Below are positions 23,459-32,456 of a stretch of DNA of 64,000 nucleotides, piece after piece; the first letter of the stretch is position 1, and each line of letters opens with the position of its first letter. The translations under genes and the position numbers were made by a program. The notes below the pieces were generated by a model. That model was not told the origin of the DNA. It did no database searches and worked only from the letters and a program-made list of their open reading frames with translations. Origin of the DNA: Azohydromonas lata NBRC 102462 (GTDB taxonomy: Bacteria; Pseudomonadota; Gammaproteobacteria; Burkholderiales; Burkholderiaceae_C). The stretch lies in assembly GCF_001571085.1 (NCBI RefSeq), contig NZ_BCTC01000023.1, positions 1-64,000 of the forward strand, in the 5' to 3' direction.

Positions 23459-24561
23459 GATTGCGCCGCCTCGTCTACCGCCAGCAAGCGGACGTTGGCG
23501 AGGTCTACTTCCGTCTGCTGGCCATCGTCATCAAAGCAAACCCAGGCACGGCCAACAACCGACGGTCGGCGTGCAATCACCAGCACGGCCTGCCTGTTAT
23601 CAATCACGACGCGCACCACTGGCTTGTGCAGGTTGTCGCTGCTCTGAACTGAAGCTTGTCTTGCCGCGGGCGCAGGTTGCCGTGCTGCCTTCGTCGGCGC
23701 AGACGCATCGCTGGTGGCTACTGACGCGGGCTCCACATCAGCGCTAGGTGCTGGCGCCGTTGCTGGAGGTGGCGCAGCCTCCTCATCCGGTTTGACTTCG
23801 CCTGTTTGGCACGGCGTCACGACAGGCACTGCCTTACCTGCGCCGCGGTCCATATAGGTGCGCAATGCCTTGACCGTGCCGCGCGTAACTTCTTGGTCTG
23901 GGATGGAGAGCCAGGCACTCACTGCCTTGGCATTTGTCTTGTACGCGCGCACCAGTTCGTTGGCGACGGTCACATCGCTGACCCGGCCGCTGTTGAATGC
24001 CTTGGCTATTGGGTCGGGCAGATCAAGCAGGGTGACATGCAACGTCACGAACGCGCGCGACTTTCCCAGCTTGCGTGCAACGTCAGCTTGCGAGTCACCG
24101 GCGGCAAGTCGGCTGCCGATCCAATCAGCCAATTCACGCGCCGTCAGATCTACGCGCTGCAGGTTCTCGATGATCTGGTCTTCGGTGGCAAAGTCGTTGT
24201 CGATGAACGCCTTCACGGTGGACAGGCCCGCCAGTCCACATGCCCGCCAGCGGCGCTCGCCGTGGTTGATGAAGTAGCGGCCGGGAGATTGAGGATTGGC
24301 GCGCACAGAAATAGGCGATTTCTGGCCGCGCACCTTGATGGAGTCGGCGAGTTCACCGAGGCTCTCTGCGCTGTAGCCAGGATTGCCATCGCGGCGCGGC
24401 TGTGCCGGGTCCGGGTCAATGAGGTCGCGTGATATCTCCAGTGGAGTACCGACGGGCGCTGTAGGGGCAGGGGAGGGCTTGACCAGCAGGCTCGACAAGT
24501 TGCCAAGCTTGCCGAAGCCGCCGGCCGTCTTTGCCGCGGCAGAGGCTGTTTTGCTGGTCAT
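23455..24561 (-). CDS. korB: KorB: ParB-family partition protein and global repressor
   Basis: 368 residues, close to the length I recall for IncP KorB. The ParB/Srx-like domain has SISVRANPQSPGRYFINHGE and RRWRACGLAGLSTV (CTP-binding-type motifs). A helix-turn-helix follows (SQADVARKLGKSRAFVTLHV). After a Pro/Ala-rich linker, a C-terminal beta-barrel reads KPVVRVVIDNRQAVLVIARR and VCFDDDGQQTEVDL, like the dimerising SH3-type domain of KorB. It would bind the TTAAGC-N-GCTTAA boxes seen at 20643, 23083 and 26046, repress transfer operons and work with IncC in partition. It overlaps incC by ATGA. Confidence 0.93.
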   Translation of the reverse strand: MTSKTASAAAKTAGGFGKLGNLSSLLVKPSPAPTAPVGTPLEISRDLIDPDPAQPRRDGNPGYSAESLGELADSIKVRGQKSPISVRANPQSPGRYFINHGERRWRACGLAGLSTVKAFIDNDFATEDQIIENLQRVDLTARELADWIGSRLAAGDSQADVARKLGKSRAFVTLHVTLLDLPDPIAKAFNSGRVSDVTVANELVRAYKTNAKAVSAWLSIPDQEVTRGTVKALRTYMDRGAGKAVPVVTPCQTGEVKPDEEAAPPPATAPAPSADVEPASVATSDASAPTKAARQPAPAARQASVQSSDNLHKPVVRVVIDNRQAVLVIARRPSVVGRAWVCFDDDGQQTEVDLANVRLLAVDEAAQS

Positions 24562-25328
24562 TGCGCAATCTCCATCTTTTCAAAAACGTAGTCCGCGAAC
24601 TGGCGCACTTCTTTGATTGCGTCGCGCGCAGCAGTCTTTTCAATACGCCACACGGGCACGCCAGCCTCTAGGGCATCCCCGATGCTGTCGCGCAGGCCGA
24701 CTTTCACCGGCATCACAAGATCCGGATACGACTCGCGTAGAGATGCCAGGTTGGCCTGGTGGCGTGGCTTGCGCTTCTCTACCTTGTTTGGAAGCATGCC
24801 CAGAAACTGCAGATGTGGATTCCGCTCCAGCAGGTTGTTCATCACCGCGAACATCTTGCTCATGCCTCGAACGCTGTACGCCTCCATCTCAATAGGCGAG
24901 AGCATGAAGTCGGCGGACATGATGGCGGCTGTCATGCGGACGCCCAGCGCCGGCGGCGTGTCGATAAGGCAAACGTCGAAGAACTCGGCGAGCACAGCCA
25001 TCGATGCCTTGAGTGCACCGCACGCCTCTTCCGCCGTGAGCGGCTGCTCGATGTCGATCAAAGCAGGGTCCGCGTGGATCAACGTCAGGCCGGAGTTGTC
25101 GCGGGCGGAGAAGTGGGCTCGAACCGCGTCGGCCGAGTCAGTGAATAGCCGCGACGCGGCGTAGCCGCTGTCGTGAGCTTCCAAAGTGAAGCTGGCGTCC
25201 CCCTGGGCATCCAGGTCCACGACTGCAACACGCAGCTTGCGCTTCTCGGTGAAGTCTTGCGCCAGGTGACAGGTGGCGAAGGTCTTGCCTTGGCCTCCCT
25301 TCTGGATCGCGATGACGATGGTTTTCAT
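24558..25328 (-). CDS. incC: IncC: ParA-family partition ATPase
   Basis: 256 residues. Walker A of the deviant type is KTIVIAIQKGGQGKTFATCH at the N-terminus; VAVVDLDAQGDASFTL and DVCLIDTPPALGVRM are the A' and B motifs. It moves KorB-bound DNA and can strengthen KorB repression. Only a short form is possible here, because the frame is open for just 15 codons upstream of the ATG; in RK2 a longer IncC reads through the korA region. The ATG overlaps the korA stop (ATGA) and the stop overlaps the korB start. Confidence 0.93.
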   Translation of the reverse strand: MKTIVIAIQKGGQGKTFATCHLAQDFTEKRKLRVAVVDLDAQGDASFTLEAHDSGYAASRLFTDSADAVRAHFSARDNSGLTLIHADPALIDIEQPLTAEEACGALKASMAVLAEFFDVCLIDTPPALGVRMTAAIMSADFMLSPIEMEAYSVRGMSKMFAVMNNLLERNPHLQFLGMLPNKVEKRKPRHQANLASLRESYPDLVMPVKVGLRDSIGDALEAGVPVWRIEKTAARDAIKEVRQFADYVFEKMEIAQ

Positions 25329-25639
25329 AGCTTGTTGGCCCTCTCTCGTTTCTGCATGGCTTGCTTCTCCCACTTCTTGACGATCTCGACCTGGTGAGCG
25401 GGCAGGCTGACGGTGACGCGTTGCAGACCATCAGGTAGAACACGCTGAGCCGCCCGCCACACGCGTGTCACAGCCTGGGACACAGCGCCTTTGGTGATCC
25501 CCATTTCGGCCACGAACTCCTGCTGCGAGCGCCCATGCACCAGCACCCCTTTGGCGATCTGTCGTGTGCGCTCACCGGCGTCCAGGCTCTGAACCGCAAG
25601 TTCGAACTCATGGAGCGTCAGGCGTTTTTTCTCTGCCAT
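25325..25639 (-). CDS. korA: KorA/TrfB-family repressor
   Basis: 104 residues. The sequence follows IncP KorA over its length: KRLTLHEFELAVQSLDAGER, ARGVLV-like IAKGVLVHGRSQQEF, the helix-turn-helix GITKGAVSQAVTRVW, and a C-terminal dimer part (RVTVSLPAHQVEIVKKWE). KorA binds GTTTAGCTAAAC, and exactly this sequence lies four bases before its own start, so the operon is autoregulated. It heads the operon korA-incC-korB-23102 gene. Confidence 0.95.
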   Translation of the reverse strand: MAEKKRLTLHEFELAVQSLDAGERTRQIAKGVLVHGRSQQEFVAEMGITKGAVSQAVTRVWRAAQRVLPDGLQRVTVSLPAHQVEIVKKWEKQAMQKRERANKL

Positions 25640-25642
25640 CCG

Positions 25643-25654
25643 GTTTAGCTAAAC
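25643..25654. promoter_or_regulatory. KorA operator (GTTTAGCTAAAC) in front of korA
   Basis: A perfect match to the 12-base KorA operator of IncP plasmids, immediately upstream of the korA start codon. In IncP promoters this palindrome overlaps the -10 element. It predicts autoregulation of the korA operon. Confidence 0.9.
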
Positions 25655-25706
25655 AAATCATTCAGGCGAAAAAAAACCGAGCGCGGCATCGGGCTCGGCT
25701 TGCGCT

Positions 25707-25913
25707 TCAGCGCAGCGTGTCGGGGTCAGTTGTGGCGACTTTGTAGGACAGGACGGCCAGCGCGACGAACGCCAAGACGAAGCCTGCGGCTCCGAAAACC
25801 AGGCCTGCAACTACGCAGACGAAGCCCAGCACGAAGCGAAGCCACGGCCAGCACGCAAGGAACACGACCCATCCAAGGGGCGCTTGCGTCTTGACGTCGT
25901 CAGAGCGGTTCAC
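25707..25913 (-). CDS. Small two-helix membrane protein upstream of korA
   Basis: 68 residues from GTG 25913 (AAGGGA lies seven bases before it); a TTG ten codons earlier is the alternative. Two hydrophobic stretches (GWVVFLACWPWLRFVLGFVC and AGLVFGAAGFVLAFVALAVL) suggest a membrane hairpin. It lies between trbA and korA, a place where IncP plasmids have regulatory DNA, and reads towards korA. No family is recognised. Confidence 0.5.
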   Translation of the reverse strand: MNRSDDVKTQAPLGWVVFLACWPWLRFVLGFVCVVAGLVFGAAGFVLAFVALAVLSYKVATTDPDTLR

Positions 25914-26020
25914 TGGCTCGTCCCTTCGTGCCTGCTGACACAACCTTGAGACCTTTAAGATCTCGCCCGCTGTAAATATCTGCGGCAGCAGTTCCGGCAG
26001 GCTAAATCCCGGGGAGGGGA

Positions 26021-26060
26021 GTTTAGCTTGACTTGCCGGCTGGATGTTTAGCAGCTTAAC
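26021..26060. promoter_or_regulatory. Operator cluster in front of trbA
   Basis: GTTTAGCTTGAC (26021-26032) is an imperfect KorA operator. GTTTAGCAGCTTAAC (26046-26060) is a hybrid KorB-type palindrome with one half like IncP-1 (TTTAGC) and one like the boxes at 20643 and 23083 (GCTTAA). The second overlaps the proposed trbA start codon. Together they predict KorA/KorB control of trbA and hence of the mating-pair operon. Confidence 0.65.
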
Positions 26061-26439
26061 AACGAGGCCCGTCGTCTTGGTCCACTACATCATCTTCTTC
26101 ACAAACGTACTGCGGCTATTGGAGGAACAAGGACTGACAAAACACGAACTCTCAGCGAGAGCAGACGTGTCGCTTTCCTTTGTGTCAGACATAACAAGAG
26201 GTACGGGGAACCCTTCTATCAAAGTGATGGAGAAGATCGCAGCAGCGTTGGAAACACCGTTGCCATTCCTATTGGAATGCACCGATATGCCGAGAGACGC
26301 ACTCGACCGTCTGGCCGGAGGGAAGTTTTTCCGTAGCGTTCCTGACGGCTACCAGCGCGTGTCGGCCGTGGTTTCGGACTACCACGCCTTCCTTGTTAGT
26401 GTTTACGCCGAGCAAGCTCAGGAGCAGCTGCAGCGCTAA
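26044..26439 (+). CDS. trbA: TrbA: repressor of transfer genes
   Basis: 131 residues. The first part is an XRE-type helix-turn-helix (NVLRLLEEQGLTKHELSARA, DVSLSFVSDITRGTGNPSIK, VMEKIAAALETPLPFLLE), and the second part (ALDRLAGGKFFRSVPDGYQR) resembles TrbA and, at the end, KorA. IncP TrbA shares the phrase VLVHYIIFFTNVLRLLEEQG almost completely as I recall it. TrbA represses tra and trb promoters. The true start is uncertain, since the ATG at 26044 overlaps an operator; an in-frame TTG or GTG further in is possible. It precedes trbB as in RP4. Confidence 0.9.
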   Translation: MFSSLTTRPVVLVHYIIFFTNVLRLLEEQGLTKHELSARADVSLSFVSDITRGTGNPSIKVMEKIAAALETPLPFLLECTDMPRDALDRLAGGKFFRSVPDGYQRVSAVVSDYHAFLVSVYAEQAQEQLQR

Positions 26440-26484
26440 AGCAGCGCAGTTCCAACACACTTCGTTTCCACCGATTTAGCGAAA

Positions 26485-26515
26485 TAGTTGTGTTGTAAAA
26501 GCGTCCGTTATAACG
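26485..26515 (+). promoter_or_regulatory. Candidate promoter of the trb operon
   Basis: An AT-rich stretch between trbA and trbB contains TAGTTG (26485-26490) and TATAAC (26509-26514) with an 18-base spacer, 45 bases before trbB. The -10 lies in the palindrome CGTTATAACG, a possible TrbA site, and ATTTAGCGAAAT just upstream resembles a KorB half-site. This is a pattern-based call. Confidence 0.45.
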
Positions 26516-26558
26516 TATCTCCCACGCCGCTTTCAGCGGCGATGGAAGTGCATTACCG

Positions 26559-27512
26559 ATGGACCAAGAAGTTGTCAGTGTCGAAAGCCGCGCCAAGCAG
26601 AAGCTGGAGCGCGACATGGGTCCCGAGCTGCTGACGGCCCTGAACGATCCGCTGACCAATGAGCTGATGCTCAACCCCGACGGGACGCTGTGGCTTGAAC
26701 GCCATGGCGAGCCCATGCGCCAAATCGGCACAATGGCCGCGCACAGGGCGCAGGCGATCTTGGAGATCGTCGCCGGCATCTACCGCAAAGAAGTCACCAA
26801 GGGCACGCCGCTGCTCGAATGCGAGTGGCCTTTGGGCAATGCTCGCTTCGCTGGTCAGCTCCCGCCCATCGTGCCGCGGCCTTCCTTTCAAATCCGCCGG
26901 CATACGGTGGTGGTGATCCCGCTGGAGGACTACGTCGCCAAGGGGATCATGACCAAGGCCCAGTTCGACGTGATCGTTGAAGCGGTCCGCCGGCGCCGGA
27001 ACATCCTCATCTCTGGCGGCACCGGTTCTGGCAAGACGACGTTGGCAAACGCCATCCTTGGCAAGCGCGTGCTCATCTTCCCCGGGGACCGCCTGATCAT
27101 CATCGAGGACACGGGCGAGATTCGGTGCACGGCGAAGAACTACGCGCAGTGGCACACCACGTCCACCACCAGCCTGCGCGACCTCATCAAGCATGCGCTG
27201 CGCGCGCGCCCCGACAGCATCATCGTGGGCGAGACCCGCGGGGCTGACGCGCTGGATCTCTGCATGGCTTGGAACACCGGCCATGAAGGCGGCATGGCCA
27301 CGATCCATGCGAACAACCAATTTGCCGCTTTGAGCCGCTTGAAGCTGCTCATCAGCATGCACCCCGAGTCCCCGAGGCCGATAGAGCCCGTGATCGCCGA
27401 AGCGGTCCATCTCATCGTGCAGATCGCCAAGACACCGGAGGGTCGCCGCGTCCAGGGAATCCTGGAGGTCTCCGGTTTCAGGGACGGCGACTACATCACC
27501 AAGTCCCTCTAG
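26559..27512 (+). CDS. trbB: TrbB: VirB11-type ATPase
   Basis: 317 residues. Cytoplasmic hexameric ATPase that powers assembly of the type IV secretion machine. Walker A GGTGSGKT lies at residues 153-160; [12 protein letters not shown] is the Walker B/Asp box region, and the His box appears as [10 protein letters not shown]. Length and order match RP4 TrbB. First gene of the mating-pair operon, behind trbA. Confidence 0.97.
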   Translation: MDQEVVSVESRAKQKLERDMGPELLTALNDPLTNELMLNPDGTLWLERHGEPMRQIGTMAAHRAQAILEIVAGIYRKEVTKGTPLLECEWPLGNARFAGQLPPIVPRPSFQIRRHTVVVIPLEDYVAKGIMTKAQFDVIVEAVRRRRNILISGGTGSGKTTLANAILGKRVLIFPGDRLIIIEDTGEIRCTAKNYAQWHTTSTTSLRDLIKHALRARPDSIIVGETRGADALDLCMAWNTGHEGGMATIHANNQFAALSRLKLLISMHPESPRPIEPVIAEAVHLIVQIAKTPEGRRVQGILEVSGFRDGDYITKSL

Positions 27513-27547
27513 TTCCCCTCGCTTTTCTCCACCCTCAAGGAGCTGTC

Positions 27548-27940
27548 ATGGCCTCCAATGCCCTCGCTCGCCCATTTTTTTCCAAAACCGCCCTCATCAG
27601 CATGGGTGTCCTGCTCCTGCTGGGTGCGTTGTTGTTGATACCTCAACAAGCGCACGCCGCCGTAGGCGCCGGCGGCAACCTGCCATGGGAAGACCCATTT
27701 ACCCAACTCCGGGCGTCCGTTACTGGGCCCGTGGCTTTCACGGTGTCCATCGTCGGCCTGATCGTTGCCTTCTCCATCCTCATATTCGGCGGTGAGCTGA
27801 ACGCGTTCTTTCGCACATTCATCCTGATCGTGCTCGTGGTGTCAGTGCTGGTGGCTGCGCAAAACGTGATGGCCAACTACTTCGGCCGCGGTGCGGAAAT
27901 CGCGCTGATCGACGCCACCGCTACGGGCGCAGAGAGCTGA
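27548..27940 (+). CDS. trbC: TrbC: pilin precursor (VirB2-like)
   Basis: 130 residues. A signal peptide ([20 protein letters not shown]) ends in [10 protein letters not shown], where cleavage is expected. Two hydrophobic helices follow ([20 protein letters not shown] and [20 protein letters not shown]). In RP4 the processed pilin is cut again and cyclised by TraF, which is encoded at 15411-15944. A GGAG box lies before the ATG. Confidence 0.93.
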   Translation: MASNALARPFFSKTALISMGVLLLLGALLLIPQQAHAAVGAGGNLPWEDPFTQLRASVTGPVAFTVSIVGLIVAFSILIFGGELNAFFRTFILIVLVVSVLVAAQNVMANYFGRGAEIALIDATATGAES

Positions 27941-27944
27941 AGCA

Positions 27945-28259
27945 ATGGCTCTGCGCAAGATTCCAATCAGGCGTGCCGGCAACCGGCACAACCTTTTCAT
28001 GGGCGGCGACCGTGAATTGGTGATGTTTGCCGGGGCGCTGGCAGCGTCCTTGATCTTCACTGCGCAGACCTGGCTTGCCACGGGCTACGGCCTGGTTATG
28101 TGGTTTACGGCGCTGTGGTTGCTGCGGGAGATGGCGAAGAAGGACCCGCTCATGCGGAAGGTCTACATCCGTCATCTCCGCTACAGCCAGGACGTCTATC
28201 CCGCTCGCTCGACGCCGTTCCACAAGAACACGCGTCTGCAAAGGAAGCTCTACAGATGA
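27945..28259 (+). CDS. trbD: TrbD: VirB3-like membrane protein
   Basis: 104 residues. A short N-terminal segment with RKIPIRRAGNRHNLFMGGDR leads into two adjacent membrane helices (VMFAGALAASLIFTAQTWLA, TGYGLVMWFTALWLLREMA). The tail (RHLRYSQDVYPARSTPFHKN) is typical of TrbD. It starts five bases after trbC and overlaps trbE (ATGA at 28256-28259). Confidence 0.93.
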   Translation: MALRKIPIRRAGNRHNLFMGGDRELVMFAGALAASLIFTAQTWLATGYGLVMWFTALWLLREMAKKDPLMRKVYIRHLRYSQDVYPARSTPFHKNTRLQRKLYR

Positions 28260-30799
28260 TTGCCGTTGAAACTACAGCCATTGCGACCGCGTGTGCGGGC
28301 GCAGTGATGGTGGCAGCGCTGGTAGGCCGCATGCGAGCGGCCGATGCCGAAATGCGCCTCAAGCGCCACCGGTCCAAGGATGCAGGCCTACCCGAGCTGC
28401 TGAACTACGCCGCCGAGATTGAGGACGGGATCATCGTCAACAAGGACGGCTCGTTCATGGCGTCCTGGCTCTACCGCTGTGCGGACCAAGACAGCGCCAC
28501 CGAGGCCGAGCGCGAGGCCATGTCTTTCCGCATCAACCAGGCGCTTGCGCCCCTCACCAGCGGCTGGGCCATGAGCGTTGACGCCGTGCGACGCGAGGCC
28601 ACGGACTACCCGCCGCGCGATGCCTCGCATTTCCCTGACCCTGTGTCGGGCGCCATCGATGAGGAAAGGCGTCGGGATTTCACAAAGCCAGGCTCGACCT
28701 ATGAGGGGTATTTCGTCGTCACCTTCACCTGGCTTGCCCCGCTGCTGGCGCAGCGCAAATTCACTGAGTTGATGTTTGACGACGAAAGCGTCAAGCCAGA
28801 CAGGACCACGCAAACATACCTGCTCATTGAGCAATTCAAGTCGCGCATTGCAGCCATCGAAAACCGCCTTTCTTCGGCTTTCAAGCTGACGCGGCTGCGC
28901 GGCCAGCCAATGCAAGACGAGTTCGGCGTGAACTACACGCAAGACGATCTGCTTTCTTGGCTCCAGTACTGCATCACAGGCATTCATCAGCCCATTCGCC
29001 TGCCCAACAACCCCGCGTACTTGGACAGCGTGATCGGTGGCCAGGACTTCGTGCCGGGCAGCATTCCCAAGATCGGCCGCAAGTTCATCCAGTGCGTTTC
29101 CATCGACGGATTTCCGCTGGACAGCTATCCGGGAATGCTGCAGGCGCTGTCCACCCTGCCTGTCGAGTACCGCTGGAACAGCCGCTTCATCTTTCTCGAC
29201 CAACACCAGGCCCGCAACTATATGGACGCCTTCCGCAAGCGGTGGAAGCAGAAGATCCGCGGCATCTTCGATCAGATGTTCAACACCAACTTTGGCGGTG
29301 TGAACCAGGACGCGGTGACGATGACGGCCGATGCTGAGGCGGCCATCGCCGAGATTGATAGCGGCCTAGTCGCGGAAGGCTTCTACACGAGCGTCGTCGT
29401 GCTGATGGACGAAAGCCGCGAAAAGCTCAAGGTTGCAGCCGAGCTTGTTGAGAAGCGTATCCAGGGCTTGGGGTTCACCGCGCGCATCGAAGAAATCAAC
29501 AACATGGAGGCGTTCTTCGGAAGTCTGCCGGCGCACTGCGTGCAGAACGTGCGCCGTCCGATGGTCAACACGATGAACCTGGCTGACATGCTGCCTACGT
29601 CGAGCATCTGGACTGGCAGCGCGCATGCGCCGTGCCCCCTGTACCCGAAGAAGTCGCCGGCCCTCATGCAGTGCATCACCAAGGGCCGCACGCCGTTCCG
29701 CTTCAACGTGCATGTGCGCCAGCTCGGGCACACGCTGGTCTTTGGCCCGACACGTGTTGGCAAATCCACGCTCTTGGGGTTGTTGATCGCGCAATTCTTG
29801 CGCTACCACGGAATGCGGATTTTCGTGTTCGAAGCCGGCATGAGTGCGTATGCGCTCACGAAGGCGGTGGGAGGCATGCACTACATCGTCGGTGGCGAGA
29901 CCGACAAGCTGCAGTTTGCACCGCTGCAGTACTTGGAGACTCGTGGTGACCTGGCCTGGGCCATGCGGTGGATCGACCACATCCTGGCCCTCAACGGCGT
30001 CAACACCACGCCAGACCAGCGCAACAAGATTGGGACCGCTCTCGTGAGCATGCGCAACAGCGGCTCCAAGAACGTCTCCGAATTCGTGTCGCTGATCCAA
30101 GACGAAAAGATCCGCGAGGCCATGGAGCAGTACACCGTGGACGGCTCTATGGGCTATCTCGTGGACGCCCCATCGGACAACCTGCAGTTCTCCCGTGTCA
30201 ATACGTTTGAGCTGGGCGAAATCATGGAAATGGGCGAGAAGTACGCCCTGCCGCCGATGCTCTATCTGTTCCGTCGCCTTGAACGGAGCCTCGACGGCAA
30301 GCCCACGGTGGTGTTCATCGACGAGGCGTGGCTCATGCTCACGCACCCGGTGTTCAAGGAGTGGATTCGCAAGTGGCTCAAGACCCTGGCGAAGCTCAAC
30401 TGCACGGTGATCCTTTCGACGCAGAACCTCAGCGATGCGTCCACGTCAGGGATCTTCGACGTGCTTGTGGAATCGACGGCAACGAAGATTCTTCTGCCCA
30501 ACCCCAACGCCCACCAACCCGAGGCCAAAGACCTGTACCAACGCGTCGGCCTCAACTCACGCCAGATCGCCATCTTGGCGGAGGCTGCAGCGAACCAGGA
30601 TTACTACGCAATCTCCGAGCAGGGGAACAGGCTTTTCCAGCTCGACTTGGGACCGCTCACGCTGGCCTTCGTGGGCGCCACTGACAGGGATTCCATCGCA
30701 ACCATCCAGCAACTGGAGGCTCGCCTTGGCGGTGCCTGGGTTCATGAATGGCTCGCACGCCGCGGGCTCAAGCTGGACGACTATCTGGAGGCAGCATGA
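28256..30799 (+). CDS. trbE: TrbE: VirB4-type ATPase
   Basis: 847 residues from ATG 28256. The frame is open further upstream, but that part only shadows trbD. An N-terminal hydrophobic segment (AIATACAGAVMVAALVG) is followed by the VirB4 N-domain. Walker A GPTRVGKS stands at about residue 497 and Walker B VVFIDEAWLML at about 685. QNLSDASTSGIF and PNPNAHQPEAKDLYQRVGL are further VirB4 signatures. It drives pilus assembly and substrate movement. Coupled by ATGA to both trbD and trbF. Confidence 0.97.
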   Translation: MIAVETTAIATACAGAVMVAALVGRMRAADAEMRLKRHRSKDAGLPELLNYAAEIEDGIIVNKDGSFMASWLYRCADQDSATEAEREAMSFRINQALAPLTSGWAMSVDAVRREATDYPPRDASHFPDPVSGAIDEERRRDFTKPGSTYEGYFVVTFTWLAPLLAQRKFTELMFDDESVKPDRTTQTYLLIEQFKSRIAAIENRLSSAFKLTRLRGQPMQDEFGVNYTQDDLLSWLQYCITGIHQPIRLPNNPAYLDSVIGGQDFVPGSIPKIGRKFIQCVSIDGFPLDSYPGMLQALSTLPVEYRWNSRFIFLDQHQARNYMDAFRKRWKQKIRGIFDQMFNTNFGGVNQDAVTMTADAEAAIAEIDSGLVAEGFYTSVVVLMDESREKLKVAAELVEKRIQGLGFTARIEEINNMEAFFGSLPAHCVQNVRRPMVNTMNLADMLPTSSIWTGSAHAPCPLYPKKSPALMQCITKGRTPFRFNVHVRQLGHTLVFGPTRVGKSTLLGLLIAQFLRYHGMRIFVFEAGMSAYALTKAVGGMHYIVGGETDKLQFAPLQYLETRGDLAWAMRWIDHILALNGVNTTPDQRNKIGTALVSMRNSGSKNVSEFVSLIQDEKIREAMEQYTVDGSMGYLVDAPSDNLQFSRVNTFELGEIMEMGEKYALPPMLYLFRRLERSLDGKPTVVFIDEAWLMLTHPVFKEWIRKWLKTLAKLNCTVILSTQNLSDASTSGIFDVLVESTATKILLPNPNAHQPEAKDLYQRVGLNSRQIAILAEAAANQDYYAISEQGNRLFQLDLGPLTLAFVGATDRDSIATIQQLEARLGGAWVHEWLARRGLKLDDYLEAA

Positions 30800-31536
30800 G
30801 CGCCACAACCATGAAGGCCCGCGCCAGCGTGGCGCTGAGCCGCTTCAAGTATCTGTTCATCAAGCGGCCTGATACCGAGACAGCAAATCCGTACCTCAAC
30901 GCTGCGAGGACGTGGAATTTGCATGTCGGCAGCGTGATCTTCAGCCGCTTCATGTGGCAGATGATGGCGCTGCTGGCCATGCTGATTGCCCTGGCTGCGG
31001 TCGGCGGCGTGGTCAAGATCGGCAGCATGAGCAAGTTCACACCGTTCGTCTACGGCGTGGACCGCAACAGCCAACCTTATGCCCTCGGTGCAGCCGACGC
31101 TGTTGCTCAAGGCAGCGATCTTGTGATCCAGGCCGAGGTGCGGCGCTTCTTCGAAGACATGCGGCTTGTGACGCCTGACGCTGCTGTGCAGCGCAAGGCG
31201 GTGGACCGCGTCTATTCCAAGATGACCGGCAGCGATGCCATCACCGCCAAGGTGAACGCCTGGTTTCAGGCAAACCAACCTTTCCAGCGCGCTCAAGACT
31301 TCGTCGTGAGTTCCGAGGACTTCTCGGTCCTGCGATTGAGCAAGGAAACGCTGCAGATCGACTGGACAGAAGTCACCTATGACCGAAAGGGCGTGCCCAC
31401 CGGCCCCAAGGTCAAGTACCGCGCCAGCGCCACCTACTACGTCGTTGAACCGACCCCAGAAACGAAGCGGGAGGAAATGGAGCTCAACCCGGCGCGCATC
31501 TTTATCCGCGACGCCAACTGGACCGAAATCAAGTGA
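30796..31536 (+). CDS. trbF: TrbF: VirB8-like inner-membrane protein
   Basis: 246 residues from ATG 30796, which overlaps the trbE stop. A cytoplasmic N-terminus (NPYLNAARTWNLHVGSVIFS) is followed by one membrane helix (MMALLAMLIALAAVGGVVKI) and a periplasmic NTF2-like domain ending in NPARIFIRDANWTEI. It forms part of the inner-membrane scaffold of the mating channel. The order in the operon is as in RP4. Confidence 0.94.
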   Translation: MSATTMKARASVALSRFKYLFIKRPDTETANPYLNAARTWNLHVGSVIFSRFMWQMMALLAMLIALAAVGGVVKIGSMSKFTPFVYGVDRNSQPYALGAADAVAQGSDLVIQAEVRRFFEDMRLVTPDAAVQRKAVDRVYSKMTGSDAITAKVNAWFQANQPFQRAQDFVVSSEDFSVLRLSKETLQIDWTEVTYDRKGVPTGPKVKYRASATYYVVEPTPETKREEMELNPARIFIRDANWTEIK

Positions 31537-31547
31537 GCGGGGCCACC

Positions 31548-32456
31548 ATGAAACAGCATCTGATTGCTGCGGCCTGCGCCGCACTGTTGGCTGCGCCGCT
31601 GCTTGCGCGCTCCGACGAACTGGCCGACAAGTACTTCGCCGGCCGCCCGAACCCGAAGCTCACGAAGCAGGAAAGGGACGCCCTGGCCATCACAAAGCGC
31701 TGGTCGGCCAACTCAGCAACCGGCTTGGCGCCCACTCCTGGACCCAACGGCGTGATCGTGTTTTCCTTCGGCACGCAGCAAGCCAACCTGGTGTGTGCCG
31801 TGCTCGATGGCTGCGACATTGCGCTGGAGCCCGGCGAGTTGCTGCAGGACGTCAAGTTGCTCGACAAGGAAAGGTGGCACGTCGACCCGGCTGTCATGGG
31901 CACCGGCGCCAACATGACGGTGCACCTGGTGCTCAAGCCTATGGACGTCGGGCTGCGGACCTCGCTGTTCGTCTACACCGACCGCCGCATGTATCACATC
32001 GTCCTGCGCTCGCACCGCAGCGACAACATGCCGCTGGTGGCGTTCACGTACCCGGAGGACGCCCGCAACAAGCTGGCCGCCGTGCAGGCCCAGCAGCGGG
32101 CCGCGCAGCAGCAGCAGCGCCACGAGCGGACCATCCCTGCAACCGGCGAGAGCCTGGACGAGCTGTCCTTCGACTACGACATCAAGGGGCCGAAGCACCT
32201 CAAGCCGGTGCGCGTCTACAACAACGGCCGCAAGACCGTGGTGGAGATGCCGCCGGACATGCAGAACGGCGAGCTGCTGTCGCTGCTGGTGCTGCGTGAG
32301 GGTGGCGGCATGTTCTCAGACGACAAGCTGGAGCGGCTGACAACGCGGTTTGTGAATGGCCGCTACACGGTGGACGGCGTGTTTGACAAAGCCATCCTCG
32401 TGGCCGGTGTCGGCAGCGATCAGGAGCGCGTGGAGATCACCCGGAGGGCCAAGTAA
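31548..32456 (+). CDS. trbG: TrbG: VirB9-like channel protein
   Basis: 302 residues from ATG 31548, with a signal peptide (LIAAACAALLAAPLLARSDE). A GTG at 31533 overlapping the trbF stop is an alternative start. The N-domain holds GPNGVIVFSFGTQQANLVCA and the C-terminal part ELSFDYDIKGPKHLKPVRVY, both typical of TrbG/VirB9 proteins that build the outer-membrane core with TrbH and TrbI. Its stop overlaps the trbH start. Confidence 0.93.
   Translation: MKQHLIAAACAALLAAPLLARSDELADKYFAGRPNPKLTKQERDALAITKRWSANSATGLAPTPGPNGVIVFSFGTQQANLVCAVLDGCDIALEPGELLQDVKLLDKERWHVDPAVMGTGANMTVHLVLKPMDVGLRTSLFVYTDRRMYHIVLRSHRSDNMPLVAFTYPEDARNKLAAVQAQQRAAQQQQRHERTIPATGESLDELSFDYDIKGPKHLKPVRVYNNGRKTVVEMPPDMQNGELLSLLVLREGGGMFSDDKLERLTTRFVNGRYTVDGVFDKAILVAGVGSDQERVEITRRAK

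Noticed and set aside
29366-30346. Leftward frame opposite trbE
   Set aside because: Antisense shadow of the VirB4-type ATPase gene.
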